Positions 1 through 7,296 of a stretch of 18,848 nucleotides of DNA are shown here, one piece after another (position 1 is the first letter of the stretch; the number at the start of each line of letters is the position of its first letter). The stretch lies in NCBI GenBank assembly GCA_900551135.1, contig URUX01000029.1, positions 1 to 18,848 of the forward strand, read 5' to 3'. A model generated the notes under the pieces. The model was given only the letters and a program-made list of their open reading frames with translations, did no database searches and was not told where the DNA came from. The position numbers and the translations under genes are program-made. This DNA comes from an uncultured Clostridium sp. (GTDB taxonomy: Bacteria > Bacillota > Clostridia > Lachnospirales > Lachnospiraceae).

Positions 1-828
1 ACAAAAGCAGAAGCGGAAAATATGGGAATTCATATTGTGCCTCTCCGGATTCAGTTTGAAGATGGAGAGTGTCCTCAGGAGACAGAAGAAGATTTTCTTA
101 CATTTTATAGCAGACTGGAAAAGGCTCAGGAACTTCCCAAGACCAGCCAGCCGTCTCCGCAAGCCTATTTAGAATATTTTGAAGAAGCGGCAAAGGTACA
201 GGATGAAGTCCTGGTAATTACGCTTTCCAGCGGGTTAAGCGGAACTATAGGAGCGGCGCGTACAGCAAAAGATATAAGTGAATATGAAAATATTTATATC
301 ATAGATTCCAGACAGGCGATTTTAGCCCAGAGGATGCTGGTAGAATATGCGGTAAAGCTGAGAGCGGAACAAACTCCGGTGAAAGAGATTGTTGCAAAAC
401 TGGAAGAACTTCGTGACCAGATTACAGTATGCGGAATGCTGGATACATTGACCTATCTGAAAAAAGGCGGCAGGATTCCGGCAGCGCTTGCAGTTATTGG
501 AAATGTCATTGGAATTAAGCCGGTTATCGTGTTGGAGGATAAGATTTTAAAGACAATGGCGAAAGCCAGGGGAAGAAAGGCAGGAAAAAAGAAACTCCAT
601 GAGCGTTTTGAAGAACGGGGAGCAGATTTGTCTTTTCCTGTATATTTTGGTTTTACCTCAGACAGAGAAATCGAGGAGGAATTTATGGATGAAACGGTTG
701 AAAAATATCATTTGGAAAACGTCCGTATGTATCCGGTAGGGGGTGTTATTGGAACTCATGTGGGTACCAATTGTATTGCAATTGCATTTGTCAATAAAGA
801 GAAACGAAAGGCTTCCTGTGAAGATTGA
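1..828 (+). CDS. DegV family fatty-acid-binding protein (5' end cut by window)
   Basis: DegV proteins bind a fatty acid in the cleft between two domains; in Firmicutes, FakB relatives present that lipid to the FakA kinase. The frame is open from base 1, so the ATG at 22 is internal. Family members normally have about 15-25 residues before the 'GIHIVPLRI' strand, carrying the 'TDS' motif, and these lie outside the window. Visible family motifs, numbered from the ATG at 22, are SSGLSGT near residue 70, DTLTYLKKGGRI near 142 and the C-terminal GGVIGTHVGTNCIAIAF near 240. These are the lipid-contacting segments of the family. Which lipid it binds, and whether it works with a FakA kinase, cannot be told from here. 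The next gene has its own promoter, so the two need not be co-transcribed. Identity as DegV family is secure; function is known only at family level. Confidence 0.93.
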   Translation, partial: TKAEAENMGIHIVPLRIQFEDGECPQETEEDFLTFYSRLEKAQELPKTSQPSPQAYLEYFEEAAKVQDEVLVITLSSGLSGTIGAARTAKDISEYENIYIIDSRQAILAQRMLVEYAVKLRAEQTPVKEIVAKLEELRDQITVCGMLDTLTYLKKGGRIPAALAVIGNVIGIKPVIVLEDKILKTMAKARGRKAGKKKLHERFEERGADLSFPVYFGFTSDREIEEEFMDETVEKYHLENVRMYPVGGVIGTHVGTNCIAIAFVNKEKRKASCED

Positions 829-853
829 CATTTCCTCATATAATTTGTACAAT
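825..853 (+). promoter_or_regulatory. sigma-A promoter for the EIIA gene
   Basis: TTGACA at 825-830 and TACAAT at 848-853 are separated by exactly 17 bp. The -35 box matches consensus and contains the degV stop codon (TGA, 826-828). It leaves a leader of roughly 90 nt before the EIIA start. No antiterminator target or riboswitch is recognisable in that leader. Confidence 0.8.
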
Positions 854-953
854 ATAGTTAAGAGTTGAGAACAGCTTATATCGAATGCAGTATCAGAACA
901 AACAAAGAGCAAGAAGAATTTTGTACGCAGATGCTGTGGAGAGGAGAAAAAAC

Positions 954-1475
954 ATGGGATTATTTGGAAACCTTTTTGGAGGAAAAGGAAAGAAGGAGGA
1001 AACAGGAAAAATTACCTGTAAGGAAAAAACTATCTACAGTCCTCTGGCCGGTACTGTGATTCCGTTAGCAGAGGTAGAAGATCCGGTATTTTCCCAGGGA
1101 ATGATGGGACTTGGAGTAGGAATTATTCCTTCTGAAGGAAAATTATATGCTCCGGCAGATGGAACGATAGCAGCAGTATTCCCAACAGGCCATGCAGTAG
1201 GAATGGAGACTGCAGACGGCATGGAGATTCTGCTTCATATCGGAATTGATACTGTAGAAATGAAAGGAAAGGGATTTAAGGCAGTCGTTGCCCAGGGAGC
1301 TAAGGTAAAAGCCGGTGATTTACTGGTTGAGTTTGAGCCAGATGTAATCCGGGAAGCAGGATACAAGGACACGACAATGGTACTGGTATCCAATGCCGCT
1401 ATGCTGGGTCAGATGTCGGAACCAGTTCTGGGAACAGTAAAACCTTTGGACGAACTTTTCTCCTTCCACGAATAA
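954..1475 (+). CDS. crr: PTS glucose-type EIIA component, free-standing
   Basis: A cytoplasmic phosphocarrier of the sugar phosphotransferase system. It takes phosphate from HPr on a histidine and passes it to an EIIB domain. I chose the ATG at 954 because GAGAGGAG lies just upstream and because the longer frame from 885 adds 23 unalignable residues. The resulting protein has 173 residues, a normal length for EIIA-Glc. The N-terminal GLFGNLFGG helix is followed by the beta-sandwich. His80 (PTGHAVG) and His95 (LLHIGIDTV) match the two active-site histidines of the family; His95 would be the phosphorylated one. GKGF and the KAGDLL turn are also present. No EIIB or EIIC is adjacent, so it must serve partners encoded elsewhere. 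The symbol crr is by similarity. A regulatory role like that of enterobacterial EIIA-Glc should not be assumed in a Firmicute. Confidence 0.93.
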   Translation: MGLFGNLFGGKGKKEETGKITCKEKTIYSPLAGTVIPLAEVEDPVFSQGMMGLGVGIIPSEGKLYAPADGTIAAVFPTGHAVGMETADGMEILLHIGIDTVEMKGKGFKAVVAQGAKVKAGDLLVEFEPDVIREAGYKDTTMVLVSNAAMLGQMSEPVLGTVKPLDELFSFHE

Positions 1476-1517
1476 ACTGGCAGGAAATAAACAGTGATTT
1501 AGCTGGAGATGCAGAAA

Positions 1518-1616
1518 ATGAAGATACGGACAATGGAAAATGGTCAGGCATATGATTTTGATGCATCTCTTTTTGTAATTAAGCATATGAAAAGCCTGCT
1601 GGAAGCAGTTTTTTAA
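1518..1616 (+). CDS. possible 32-residue small ORF
   Basis: An ATG at 1518 follows a GGAG at 1505-1508 with 9 nt spacing and opens 32 codons, reading MKIRTMENGQAYDFDASLF and so on to TAA at 1614-1616. An in-frame ATG at 1509 would add three residues but sits too close to the GGAG. I recognise no family. The 3' end overlaps an inverted repeat and a T run (1590-1648), so the ORF could be a small protein, a leader peptide or chance. Conservation would be needed to support it. Confidence 0.2.
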   Translation: MKIRTMENGQAYDFDASLFVIKHMKSLLEAVF

Positions 1617-1648
1617 TTTTTACGGATGCAGTATCTGTGCAGGCTTTT
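1590..1648 (+). terminator. inverted repeat with nested hairpin and T run, possible terminator downstream of EIIA
   Basis: AAAAGCCTGC (1590-1599) is repeated in perfect reverse complement as GCAGGCTTTT (1639-1648). Inside it, CTGC (1596-1599) can instead pair with GCAG (1605-1608), followed directly by six T residues (1609-1614). The two pairings compete for the same CTGC. The short stem plus T run could be a weak intrinsic terminator, and the outer pairing would disrupt it. The arrangement is visible; the function is inferred. Confidence 0.4.
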
Positions 1649-1697
1649 GCATAATGATACAGGGGTAGAAAAAACATGATTGTGAGGAGGTATGTCT

Positions 1698-2357
1698 ATG
1701 AAATTTGTCTGTCAGATTTGCGGTTACATTTATGATGAGGCAAAAGAGGAAAAGACATTTGCCGATTTGCCGGATTCCTGGGTATGTCCGCTGTGCAAAG
1801 CAGCGAAGTCCGCTTTTTCCGCAGAAAAGAAAGAAACCGGGGGATCTGTCGGAACAGAGCAGGAGACATCTGCAGAAACTCTGATGGAATCAGAATATCG
1901 GGAAATGACATATGGAGAATTATCTGTACTTTGTTCCAATCTGGCAAAAGGGTGTGAAAAACAATATCAGTTTGAAGAGATGGAACAGTTTTTGACACTG
2001 TCCAGATACTTCCATGATTTGGAACCAAAACCGGAGTCAAAAGGAATAACAGAACTTGCAGAACTGGTTTCAAAAAATCTGGAAGAAAATTATCCCAGGC
2101 TGACGGCGGCTGCAAAAGAACAGGCAGACAGGGGAACATTGCGTATCTGCACCTGGGGGGAAAAGGTTACCAGAATTGTAGAAATGCTGTTAAAACGCTA
2201 TGAAAAAGAGGGGGAAGCATTTCTGAACAATACCAATGTGTGGGTATGCACCATCTGCGGGTTTATTTACATAGGGGAGGAAGCTCCGGAACTGTGCCCG
2301 GTATGCAAAGTGCCGAGCTGGAAATTTGAAAAAACAGAGGGGAGGACTTCCAGATGA
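1698..2357 (+). CDS. two-rubredoxin-domain protein with rubrerythrin-like helical core
   Basis: The start is ATG 1698, not the ATG at 1692: AGGAGG at 1685-1690 is 7 nt from 1698 but only 1 nt from 1692. The protein has 219 residues. Residues 1-40 form a compact rubredoxin-type iron site (Cys5, Cys8, Cys30, Cys33) with a loop shorter than in stand-alone rubredoxins. Residues 41-65 are a polar linker. Residues 66-180 are helical and resemble rubrerythrin, but the E-K/E-x-x-H pattern that supplies diiron ligands is not seen; the last helix reads LLKRYEKEGE. Residues 182-212 are a second site (Cys184, Cys187, Cys200, Cys203) of the rubrerythrin C-terminal type, with the APELCPVC turn. The stop overlaps the start of the next gene (ATGA), so the two are translationally coupled and probably exchange electrons. 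An electron-transfer or peroxide-defence role is inferred. Rubrerythrin-type peroxidase activity is doubtful without the ligands. Confidence 0.85.
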   Translation: MKFVCQICGYIYDEAKEEKTFADLPDSWVCPLCKAAKSAFSAEKKETGGSVGTEQETSAETLMESEYREMTYGELSVLCSNLAKGCEKQYQFEEMEQFLTLSRYFHDLEPKPESKGITELAELVSKNLEENYPRLTAAAKEQADRGTLRICTWGEKVTRIVEMLLKRYEKEGEAFLNNTNVWVCTICGFIYIGEEAPELCPVCKVPSWKFEKTEGRTSR

Positions 2358-2851
2358 AAAAATTTGCTTATCGTAACATCAGACTGTGTACCAAGGACTG
2401 TCTTTGCCTTTATGTGTGCCCAACCGGAGCGTCTGATACAGAAGACAGTATTATAGACCGGAGCAAATGCATTGGCTGCGGAGCATGTGCAGAAGCCTGT
2501 CCCAGCAGAGCCATCAGTATGGTTCCTGTTGAATATCCGCCTCAGCAGGCGAAGGACGACAGAGTGGTGGCTTTGGCAAATCAGCTGATTAAGAGTAAGA
2601 CAGAACAGGAAAGCATTGCAGAAAAAATTGCCGGAGAAACCGAACTTGACGGACTTGCCCGTTTGGCGGCAGCCATTGCAAAATCCAGCCGGCTGGTGGC
2701 AGAGGATGTAAGCAGGGAGTCAGGTTACATGCTTCCTCAGAGTAAAAATGCTCATGACAGATTGAAAGAGTGGCTGGAGTCTCCTGCTGCAGAAGATTTT
2801 CCGGCAGAGTCGGCAAAAAAGCTGCTGGAAGCGATAAGGTGTAATGAGTAG
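2354..2851 (+). CDS. 4Fe-4S ferredoxin-type protein with C-terminal helical extension
   Basis: The gene overlaps the upstream redox gene by 4 nt (ATGA, 2354-2357), with GGGGAGGA just upstream. The 165-residue protein has eight cysteines in two groups near the N terminus. The second group, Cys39, Cys42, Cys45 and Cys49-Pro (CIGCGACAEACP), is a canonical 4Fe-4S motif. The first, Cys12, Cys16, Cys18 and Cys22-Pro, has the usual last step (CxxxCP) but an altered C-x3-C-x1-C spacing. Residues 60-165 are a helical region rich in Ala, Glu and Lys that I do not recognise. No membrane segment is seen, so it is probably cytoplasmic. It is most simply read as the Fe-S partner of the preceding two-rubredoxin protein. 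The physiological donor and acceptor are unknown. Confidence 0.85.
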   Translation: MKKFAYRNIRLCTKDCLCLYVCPTGASDTEDSIIDRSKCIGCGACAEACPSRAISMVPVEYPPQQAKDDRVVALANQLIKSKTEQESIAEKIAGETELDGLARLAAAIAKSSRLVAEDVSRESGYMLPQSKNAHDRLKEWLESPAAEDFPAESAKKLLEAIRCNE

Positions 2852-2888
2852 CTGATACGGCGAAGAAAAAATGAATAGAGAAAAGTTA

Positions 2889-2919
2889 AATAACCTGGCA
2901 GTTTGTCAGGTTATTTTTC
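2889..2919 (+). terminator. rho-independent terminator after the redox pair
   Basis: AATAACCTG (2889-2897) pairs perfectly with CAGGTTATT (2907-2915). Three more inner pairs (one G-U) leave a 3-nt loop, and the stem runs into TTTCT. It ends the 1698-2851 transcription unit before the promoter of the next gene. Confidence 0.88.
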
Positions 2920-2943
2920 TCCGGATACGGGTGAGGCAGAAAA

Positions 2944-2972
2944 TTGACGGTAAAAAGCAGATGGAGTATACT
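2944..2972 (+). promoter_or_regulatory. sigma-A promoter for the M20 hydrolase gene
   Basis: TTGACG (2944-2949) and TATACT (2967-2972) are separated by 17 bp, directly after the terminator. The TTG of the -35 box is in frame with the downstream gene and could be mistaken for a start codon. The promoter and the later Shine-Dalgarno argue against that. Confidence 0.75.
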
Positions 2973-3006
2973 GAGGAAACATAGAATGGTACGGGAGGGG
3001 AAAACA

Positions 3007-4134
3007 ATGAACAGAGAACCGATAATAAGATTTGCTGAACAGCATAAAGAAGAAGCAGTTGTCCTTTTGGAAGAACTGGGAAAGATTCCTGCGCCAAGTC
3101 ACAGGGAAGAGAAACGGGTTGAATTTTGTAAAAACTGGTTTTGGAAAAAGGGCTGCAAAGACGTCTGGATAGATGAGGCGAAAAATGTAATTTGTCAATT
3201 TGCCTGTGACAAGTATGAGGACATTGTGGTGCTGATGGCTCATACAGACGTAGTCTTTGATGACATGGAGGAACTTCCCATGACAAGAAAGGGGAATATT
3301 TTGTATGCTCCTGGAATTGGAGATGATACGGCCAATTTGGTGAACCTGATGATGGGGGCGGCTTTTTTGGCAGAGCATGCAGATGAACTGAAAACCGGCA
3401 TTATGGTCGTAGCCAATTCCTGCGAGGAGGGGCTGGGAAATTTAAAGGGCTGCAAAGAGATATTTAAAAACTATGGAAGCCAGATAAAAGCATGTTATTC
3501 CTTTGACTGTTATTTGTCAGCCTGCGTCCATACTCCGGTAGGTTCTCACCGGTATCAGATTCGGGTTCAGACCGAAGGCGGTCATTCTTACCGGAATTTT
3601 GGAAGGGATAATGCCATTTATATTGCGGCACAGATTATAAATGAATTGTATCAGATAGAACCGCCTGCAGAAGAAACCACTACCTACAATGTAGGAACGA
3701 TAACCGGAGGAACCACGGTTAATTCCATCCCTCAGGAAGCGGTGCTGTTGTACGAATACCGTTCCAGCAGCGAAAAATGTTTAAAAGAAATGGAAGCAAA
3801 GTTTTGGCAAGTCATTGAAAAATTCCGCAGACAGGGGAAACAGATTCACGTAGAAATTTTAGGAATCCGGCCTGGAGCAGGAACGTATGACCGGACGGAA
3901 CTGGAAAGCTGGACTGAGAGCAATGCTGCCTGTATTCGGGAATTTTATGATGGAGAGATTGATTTTTCACCCGCTTCGACAGATGCCAATATTCCACTGT
4001 CCATAGGGGTTCCTGCCAATACCATTGGTACTGTGCGGGGAGGCGGAGCCCATACCAGGGAAAAGTGGGTGGATTTAGATTCTCTTCCGACTGGAATGAA
4101 AATTGTGTTGGGCATTTTGGCACAGTACATGTAA
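3007..4134 (+). CDS. M20 family metallopeptidase/amidohydrolase
   Basis: A zinc-dependent hydrolase of the M20 group, which includes peptidase T, dipeptidases and aminoacylases. The start is ATG 3007, preceded by GGGAGGGG; the frame extends upstream only through the promoter. The 375-residue protein carries the full two-metal ligand set. His79 and Asp81 are in MAHTD. Asp106 in GIGDDTAN is the bridging residue, followed by the catalytic Glu140 and ligand Glu141 in SCEEGLGN. Asp167 and His349 (GGGAHTREKW) complete the set. The lid or dimerisation domain lies at about 180-290 and includes GGHSYRNFG. No signal peptide is present, so it is probably cytoplasmic. It has its own promoter and stands alone between a terminator and a convergent pseudogene. 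The peptide or N-acyl substrate cannot be assigned; the overall form is closest to PepT/tripeptidase-like members. Confidence 0.92.
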   Translation: MNREPIIRFAEQHKEEAVVLLEELGKIPAPSHREEKRVEFCKNWFWKKGCKDVWIDEAKNVICQFACDKYEDIVVLMAHTDVVFDDMEELPMTRKGNILYAPGIGDDTANLVNLMMGAAFLAEHADELKTGIMVVANSCEEGLGNLKGCKEIFKNYGSQIKACYSFDCYLSACVHTPVGSHRYQIRVQTEGGHSYRNFGRDNAIYIAAQIINELYQIEPPAEETTTYNVGTITGGTTVNSIPQEAVLLYEYRSSSEKCLKEMEAKFWQVIEKFRRQGKQIHVEILGIRPGAGTYDRTELESWTESNAACIREFYDGEIDFSPASTDANIPLSIGVPANTIGTVRGGGAHTREKWVDLDSLPTGMKIVLGILAQYM

Positions 4135-4146
4135 AAACAGGTTTCA

Positions 4147-4536
4147 TTACAGGTCTACAGGTGTTCTGGAATTATTGCGGTACTGGGAAGGTGTCTGACC
4201 GCATTGTTTCTTAAAAAAGCGGGTAAAGTGGCTTTCATCATAAAATTTTAACTGTTCACTAATCATTCGGATAGGAACATCTGTATTTTGGAGAAGAAAA
4301 CATGATTTCATAAACTTGAGTTTATGATAATATTCAACTGCACCACAGCCAAACTCCTCTCGAACCAGACGTTCGAGATGGGTTTTGCTAATATCAAGGT
4401 GCTGGCACATATCAGAGAGAGTAAGATTCAGACACTCGTCTTGGGCTACCATATCTAAAAAACGTTCCCGAAAATTTTTGTTTGTAGAATCTGTAGCCTG
4501 TTCTAAAAATGAAGCATCTCGTCTGCTGGTAACCCA
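4147..4536 (-). pseudogene. AraC-family regulator remnant, C-terminal DNA-binding domain only
   Basis: The minus-strand frame is open from about 4536 down to the stop at 4147-4149. It encodes the complete AraC-type double helix-turn-helix: the first around LTLSDMCQHLDISKTHLERLV, the second around ISEQLKFYDESHFTRFFKK, ending QTPSQYR. An intact regulator of this kind has 270-300 residues, with a sensor domain before this region. Here the frame meets a stop (TCA on the plus strand at 4537-4539) and runs straight into a solute-binding-protein fragment on the other strand, so the sensor domain and promoter are gone. An internal ATG at 4452 could give a 101-residue DNA-binding fragment. I infer this was the divergent regulator of the ABC/glucuronidase operon. 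The end nearest the junction is uncertain by about 30 nt. Confidence 0.82.
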
Positions 4537-4546
4537 TCAGCAGTCT

Positions 4547-5518
4547 GGAGGCGGATTCGAGGATTTAACCAGTGTTCTGGAGCAGACTCAAAATCATGAA
4601 GTAGTCACAGACAGCGACAGACAGATTATTTCTTCTGACGGGCAGCTGATTGCTTTCCCGATTAACCGGTCTGTAAATGGGCTGGGATATCGTACCGATG
4701 TAGCGGGTGTTGAAGTTAGCGAGGATAAACTTCCAAATACATTCGAAAATTTTGTGGCTTTAGGGCAAGAGTATAAAAATGCAGGACTTTCAGGTTTTAC
4801 GCTTCATTTAGGCACAGATCCGGGACAGGCATTTAATCTGTTCTTAACAGGCGGAAATGGAATTTCGGATGTTTGGTTAAACAGCGCTCCGGAAAGCCAG
4901 ATTGAGAAAAATGCGGAGTATTTTGAGAAAATTATCTCTTTATATGCAGGGGAAAATGCAATTTGGGATAAGGATGCGATTAATGAAGACTTTGCGGCAA
5001 TGTATACAAAAATACAGAGCGGAAGCATTGGAATGTTCCGGGTAGGAAACTGGAATGCGGCTGGATGGGATAAGCCTGACAGTGGTGTTGGAGAATATGA
5101 GGTAACAACATGGCCTTCATTTGGAGAGGAGAAGGAAAGCGGCCTTTTATTAGGCGGCGTCAGAGGAATTGCAATGCCTAAAAATGCGCCTGAAAAAGAA
5201 GCAGCAAAAACATATCTGACATATTGTCTGTCAGAGGCAGCACAGCAGGCCAGCTTTGAAACGATGGGTTCCTGCATGGACTATAGTGTAGTAGATAAAG
5301 ACAAATTGTCTCAAAATCAGAAGATTTTCTTTGATGAAAGCATTCCGATTTACCCAGCAGATTCCTATAATGGAGGATTTACGTATTATCCGGAATTACT
5401 GGAGACATATGAAAAAGGACTTATGAAAGCATTTAATGCAAAGGGAGAAGCAGAAATCAAGACTTGCGTAGAAGAACTTCATGCCAGTGTTCAGAGCGCA
5501 ATAGAGGCCAATCAGTAA
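4547..5518 (+). pseudogene. ABC sugar solute-binding protein, N-terminus missing
   Basis: This is the C-terminal three quarters of a family 1 extracellular solute-binding lipoprotein. It begins near GGFEDLTSVLEQ and runs through FPINRSVNGLGYRTD, GMFRVGNWNAAGW and a normal C terminus, to the stop at 5516-5518. Intact proteins begin with a lipoprotein signal peptide and about 90-110 residues of the first lobe. None of that is here, so the product could not be exported or anchored. An ATG at 4385 opens a longer frame of 377 codons, but its first 40-55 codons are the antisense of the AraC gene. That length is therefore a fusion artefact and should not be taken as an intact protein. The permease genes follow in the expected order. 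The homology boundary lies between about 4500 and 4556. Confidence 0.82.
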
Positions 5519-5549
5519 GATTATGGTAGCAGAGTATGGGGTTGATTAA

Positions 5550-6420
5550 ATGAAGATACTTAAAAAATATTGGATGCTGTATTGGGGTATTCGCAGTATT
5601 GTCGATTGTGTTCGGCGTATATCCCATGATCAGCAGCATATATTATTCGTTTTTTAAAGGAACTACGATACTGACAGAACCGGTATTTGTTGGATTCAAA
5701 AATTATGAGAAATTATTTTCTGATCCATATTTTTGGGATTCATTTAAGGTTACTGTTTTATTTACCGTAATCAGTGTACCTTTGAACATGGTGGCAGCTC
5801 TTTTGCTTGCCCAGCTGCTGAATAATAAGGGATTAAGCAAAAAAGCCCAGCTTATATTCAAACTGGCAATTTTCATTCCATTTATTACACCAGATGTGGT
5901 AAGTTCTGTAGTTTGGAAACAGTTTTTTAATTCAAATGGTGCAATGAACAGCCTGCTGGAACTGATGGGAATGGAACCGGTAGGATGGTTAACAGAGGGG
6001 CCGATTGCAATAGGAGTGCTGGCATTTGTAGAACTGTGGAAGCATGTAGGACTTTATACAATTATTTTTCTTACAAATTACCAGTTAATTGATAGTACTA
6101 TGTATGAGGCGGCCACAACGGATGGTGCAAATGCGTGGCAACTTTACTTTTACATTACGCTTCCAGCCTTAAAGCCGGCCTTTGTATTAAATGGCGCATA
6201 TGCGGTAATTCAGTTTTTAAAGACTTATACAGTATCCAGAATTATTACCTTTGGCGGACCTAACTATGCGACCAATTTCCTTTCTTACTACGCATATAGC
6301 AAATACGAAAAGATGGATTTTGGATCTGCCACGGCAATCGCTACATTTCTGTTTGCGCTGATTGCGCTGCTGACAGTTGCAGGGTCGATAATTGGGAGGC
6401 GTTTGAATGAAAACAAATAA
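5550..6420 (+). pseudogene. sugar ABC transporter permease 1, frameshifted near the 5' end
   Basis: An inner-membrane permease of the MalF/UgpA type. Translation from ATG 5550 gives MKILKKYWMLYW, a typical permease start, and then leaves frame. The rest of the protein (VFAVLSIVFGVYPMISS onward) is in the next frame and runs intact to TAA at 6418-6420. Removing one G from the GGGG run at 5584-5587 joins the two frames exactly. The EAA loop that contacts the ATPase is present: YEAATTDGANAWQLYF, then TLPALKP. A TTG at 5599 in the main frame has no convincing ribosome binding site and would remove the first membrane helix. The gene overlaps the next by 14 nt. No ATPase gene is nearby; such importers often share a multitask ATPase. 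The frameshift may be real decay or a homopolymer sequencing error. Confidence 0.8.
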
Positions 6421-7258
6421 AATGGTTACGGCATTGGTATACATATTGCTTACGATAGTATCTTTTATTATGATTTATCCTTTTTTATGGATGCTGTTTG
6501 GATCGTTTAAAACCAATCAGGATTTAATCCAGAATCCCTTATCGTTACTTCCGGAAAAATGGGTTTTAAGTGGATGGCAGGGAATTATGACGTTATCTGG
6601 CAATTCACTCTGGCACTATTTTAAAAATAGTATTATTATTGCTGTGGGAAGCACGCTTATAGTCGTGCTTGCCACCTCCCTTGGGGGGTATGCCCTTTAC
6701 CGGAAAAAAGATTTGCCAGGTTTTCGCCTGATAGAAACTTCCTTTACAGTCAGCTTGATGTATCCGGCAGTTTTGCTGTTAATTCCCTTGTATGTAATGG
6801 TAATTCAATTGAAGCTATACGGTACAAATAATTTCCTGGGAATTATTCTGGCTTCGTCTACGGGAGCCTGGGGAGCAGCGTTGCCATTTTTCCTGTTCCG
6901 AAACTTTTTCCAATCATTACCCTACGAACTGGTTGAAGCTGCCACCATTGGCGGTGCATCAGAATTTCAAATATTTTTTAAAGTTGTCACACCGGTTATG
7001 TATCCGGTTTTTACGACTGCTACATTGATTTCGTTTTTATCAAGCTGGGGATTGTGGCTTCCGGTACTGATGTTATCGAAAGATATGAGTACTTACAATA
7101 TGGCGGCTATGCTGGTTAATTTAAATTCTGATTTGGGAGTAGATTTGTCTATGACAGCAGCGCTTTCTACAGCGATTTCCTTGCCGGTTGTTTTAGTATT
7201 TTTAATTACACAGAGAAAAGTAATGGATGGAATCGCAGCAGGAAGTGTTAAGGGATAA
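6407..7258 (+). CDS. sugar ABC transporter permease 2 (MalG/UgpE type)
   Basis: The second inner-membrane subunit of a carbohydrate importer, apparently intact at 283 residues. The start is ATG 6407, with GGGAGG at 6394-6399, overlapping the end of permease 1. An N-terminal helix (about 8-28) ends in the YPFLWMLFGSFK signature common to this subfamily. Further membrane segments lie near 74-96, 112-135, 142-163, 199-218 and 255-275. The cytoplasmic EAA loop begins at 177 (EAATIGGASEFQIFFKVVTP). It would pair with permease 1 and a binding protein, both of which look broken here, so it may be orphaned. Gene order suggests it once fed the beta-glucuronidase that follows, making glucuronides or related sugars the likely substrate; that is inference. 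Confidence 0.92.
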   Translation: MKTNKMVTALVYILLTIVSFIMIYPFLWMLFGSFKTNQDLIQNPLSLLPEKWVLSGWQGIMTLSGNSLWHYFKNSIIIAVGSTLIVVLATSLGGYALYRKKDLPGFRLIETSFTVSLMYPAVLLLIPLYVMVIQLKLYGTNNFLGIILASSTGAWGAALPFFLFRNFFQSLPYELVEAATIGGASEFQIFFKVVTPVMYPVFTTATLISFLSSWGLWLPVLMLSKDMSTYNMAAMLVNLNSDLGVDLSMTAALSTAISLPVVLVFLITQRKVMDGIAAGSVKG

Positions 7259-7296
7259 TTAGCCATATTTTTATAAGTAATACGGAGGAAACAGAA

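Noticed and set aside
885..953. N-terminal extension of the EIIA gene from ATG 885
   Set aside because: No Shine-Dalgarno lies before 885, the added residues do not resemble EIIA, and a good site precedes ATG 954.
1696..2139. Minus-strand frame of 147 codons opposite the rubredoxin gene
   Set aside because: It is a shadow of a gene with clear Cys motifs, and the encoded Pro/Leu-rich sequence has no domain.
4385..4546. Upstream ATG that would give an intact-looking 377-residue solute-binding protein
   Set aside because: These codons are the exact antisense of the AraC DNA-binding domain and encode no signal peptide. They are not part of the binding-protein family.
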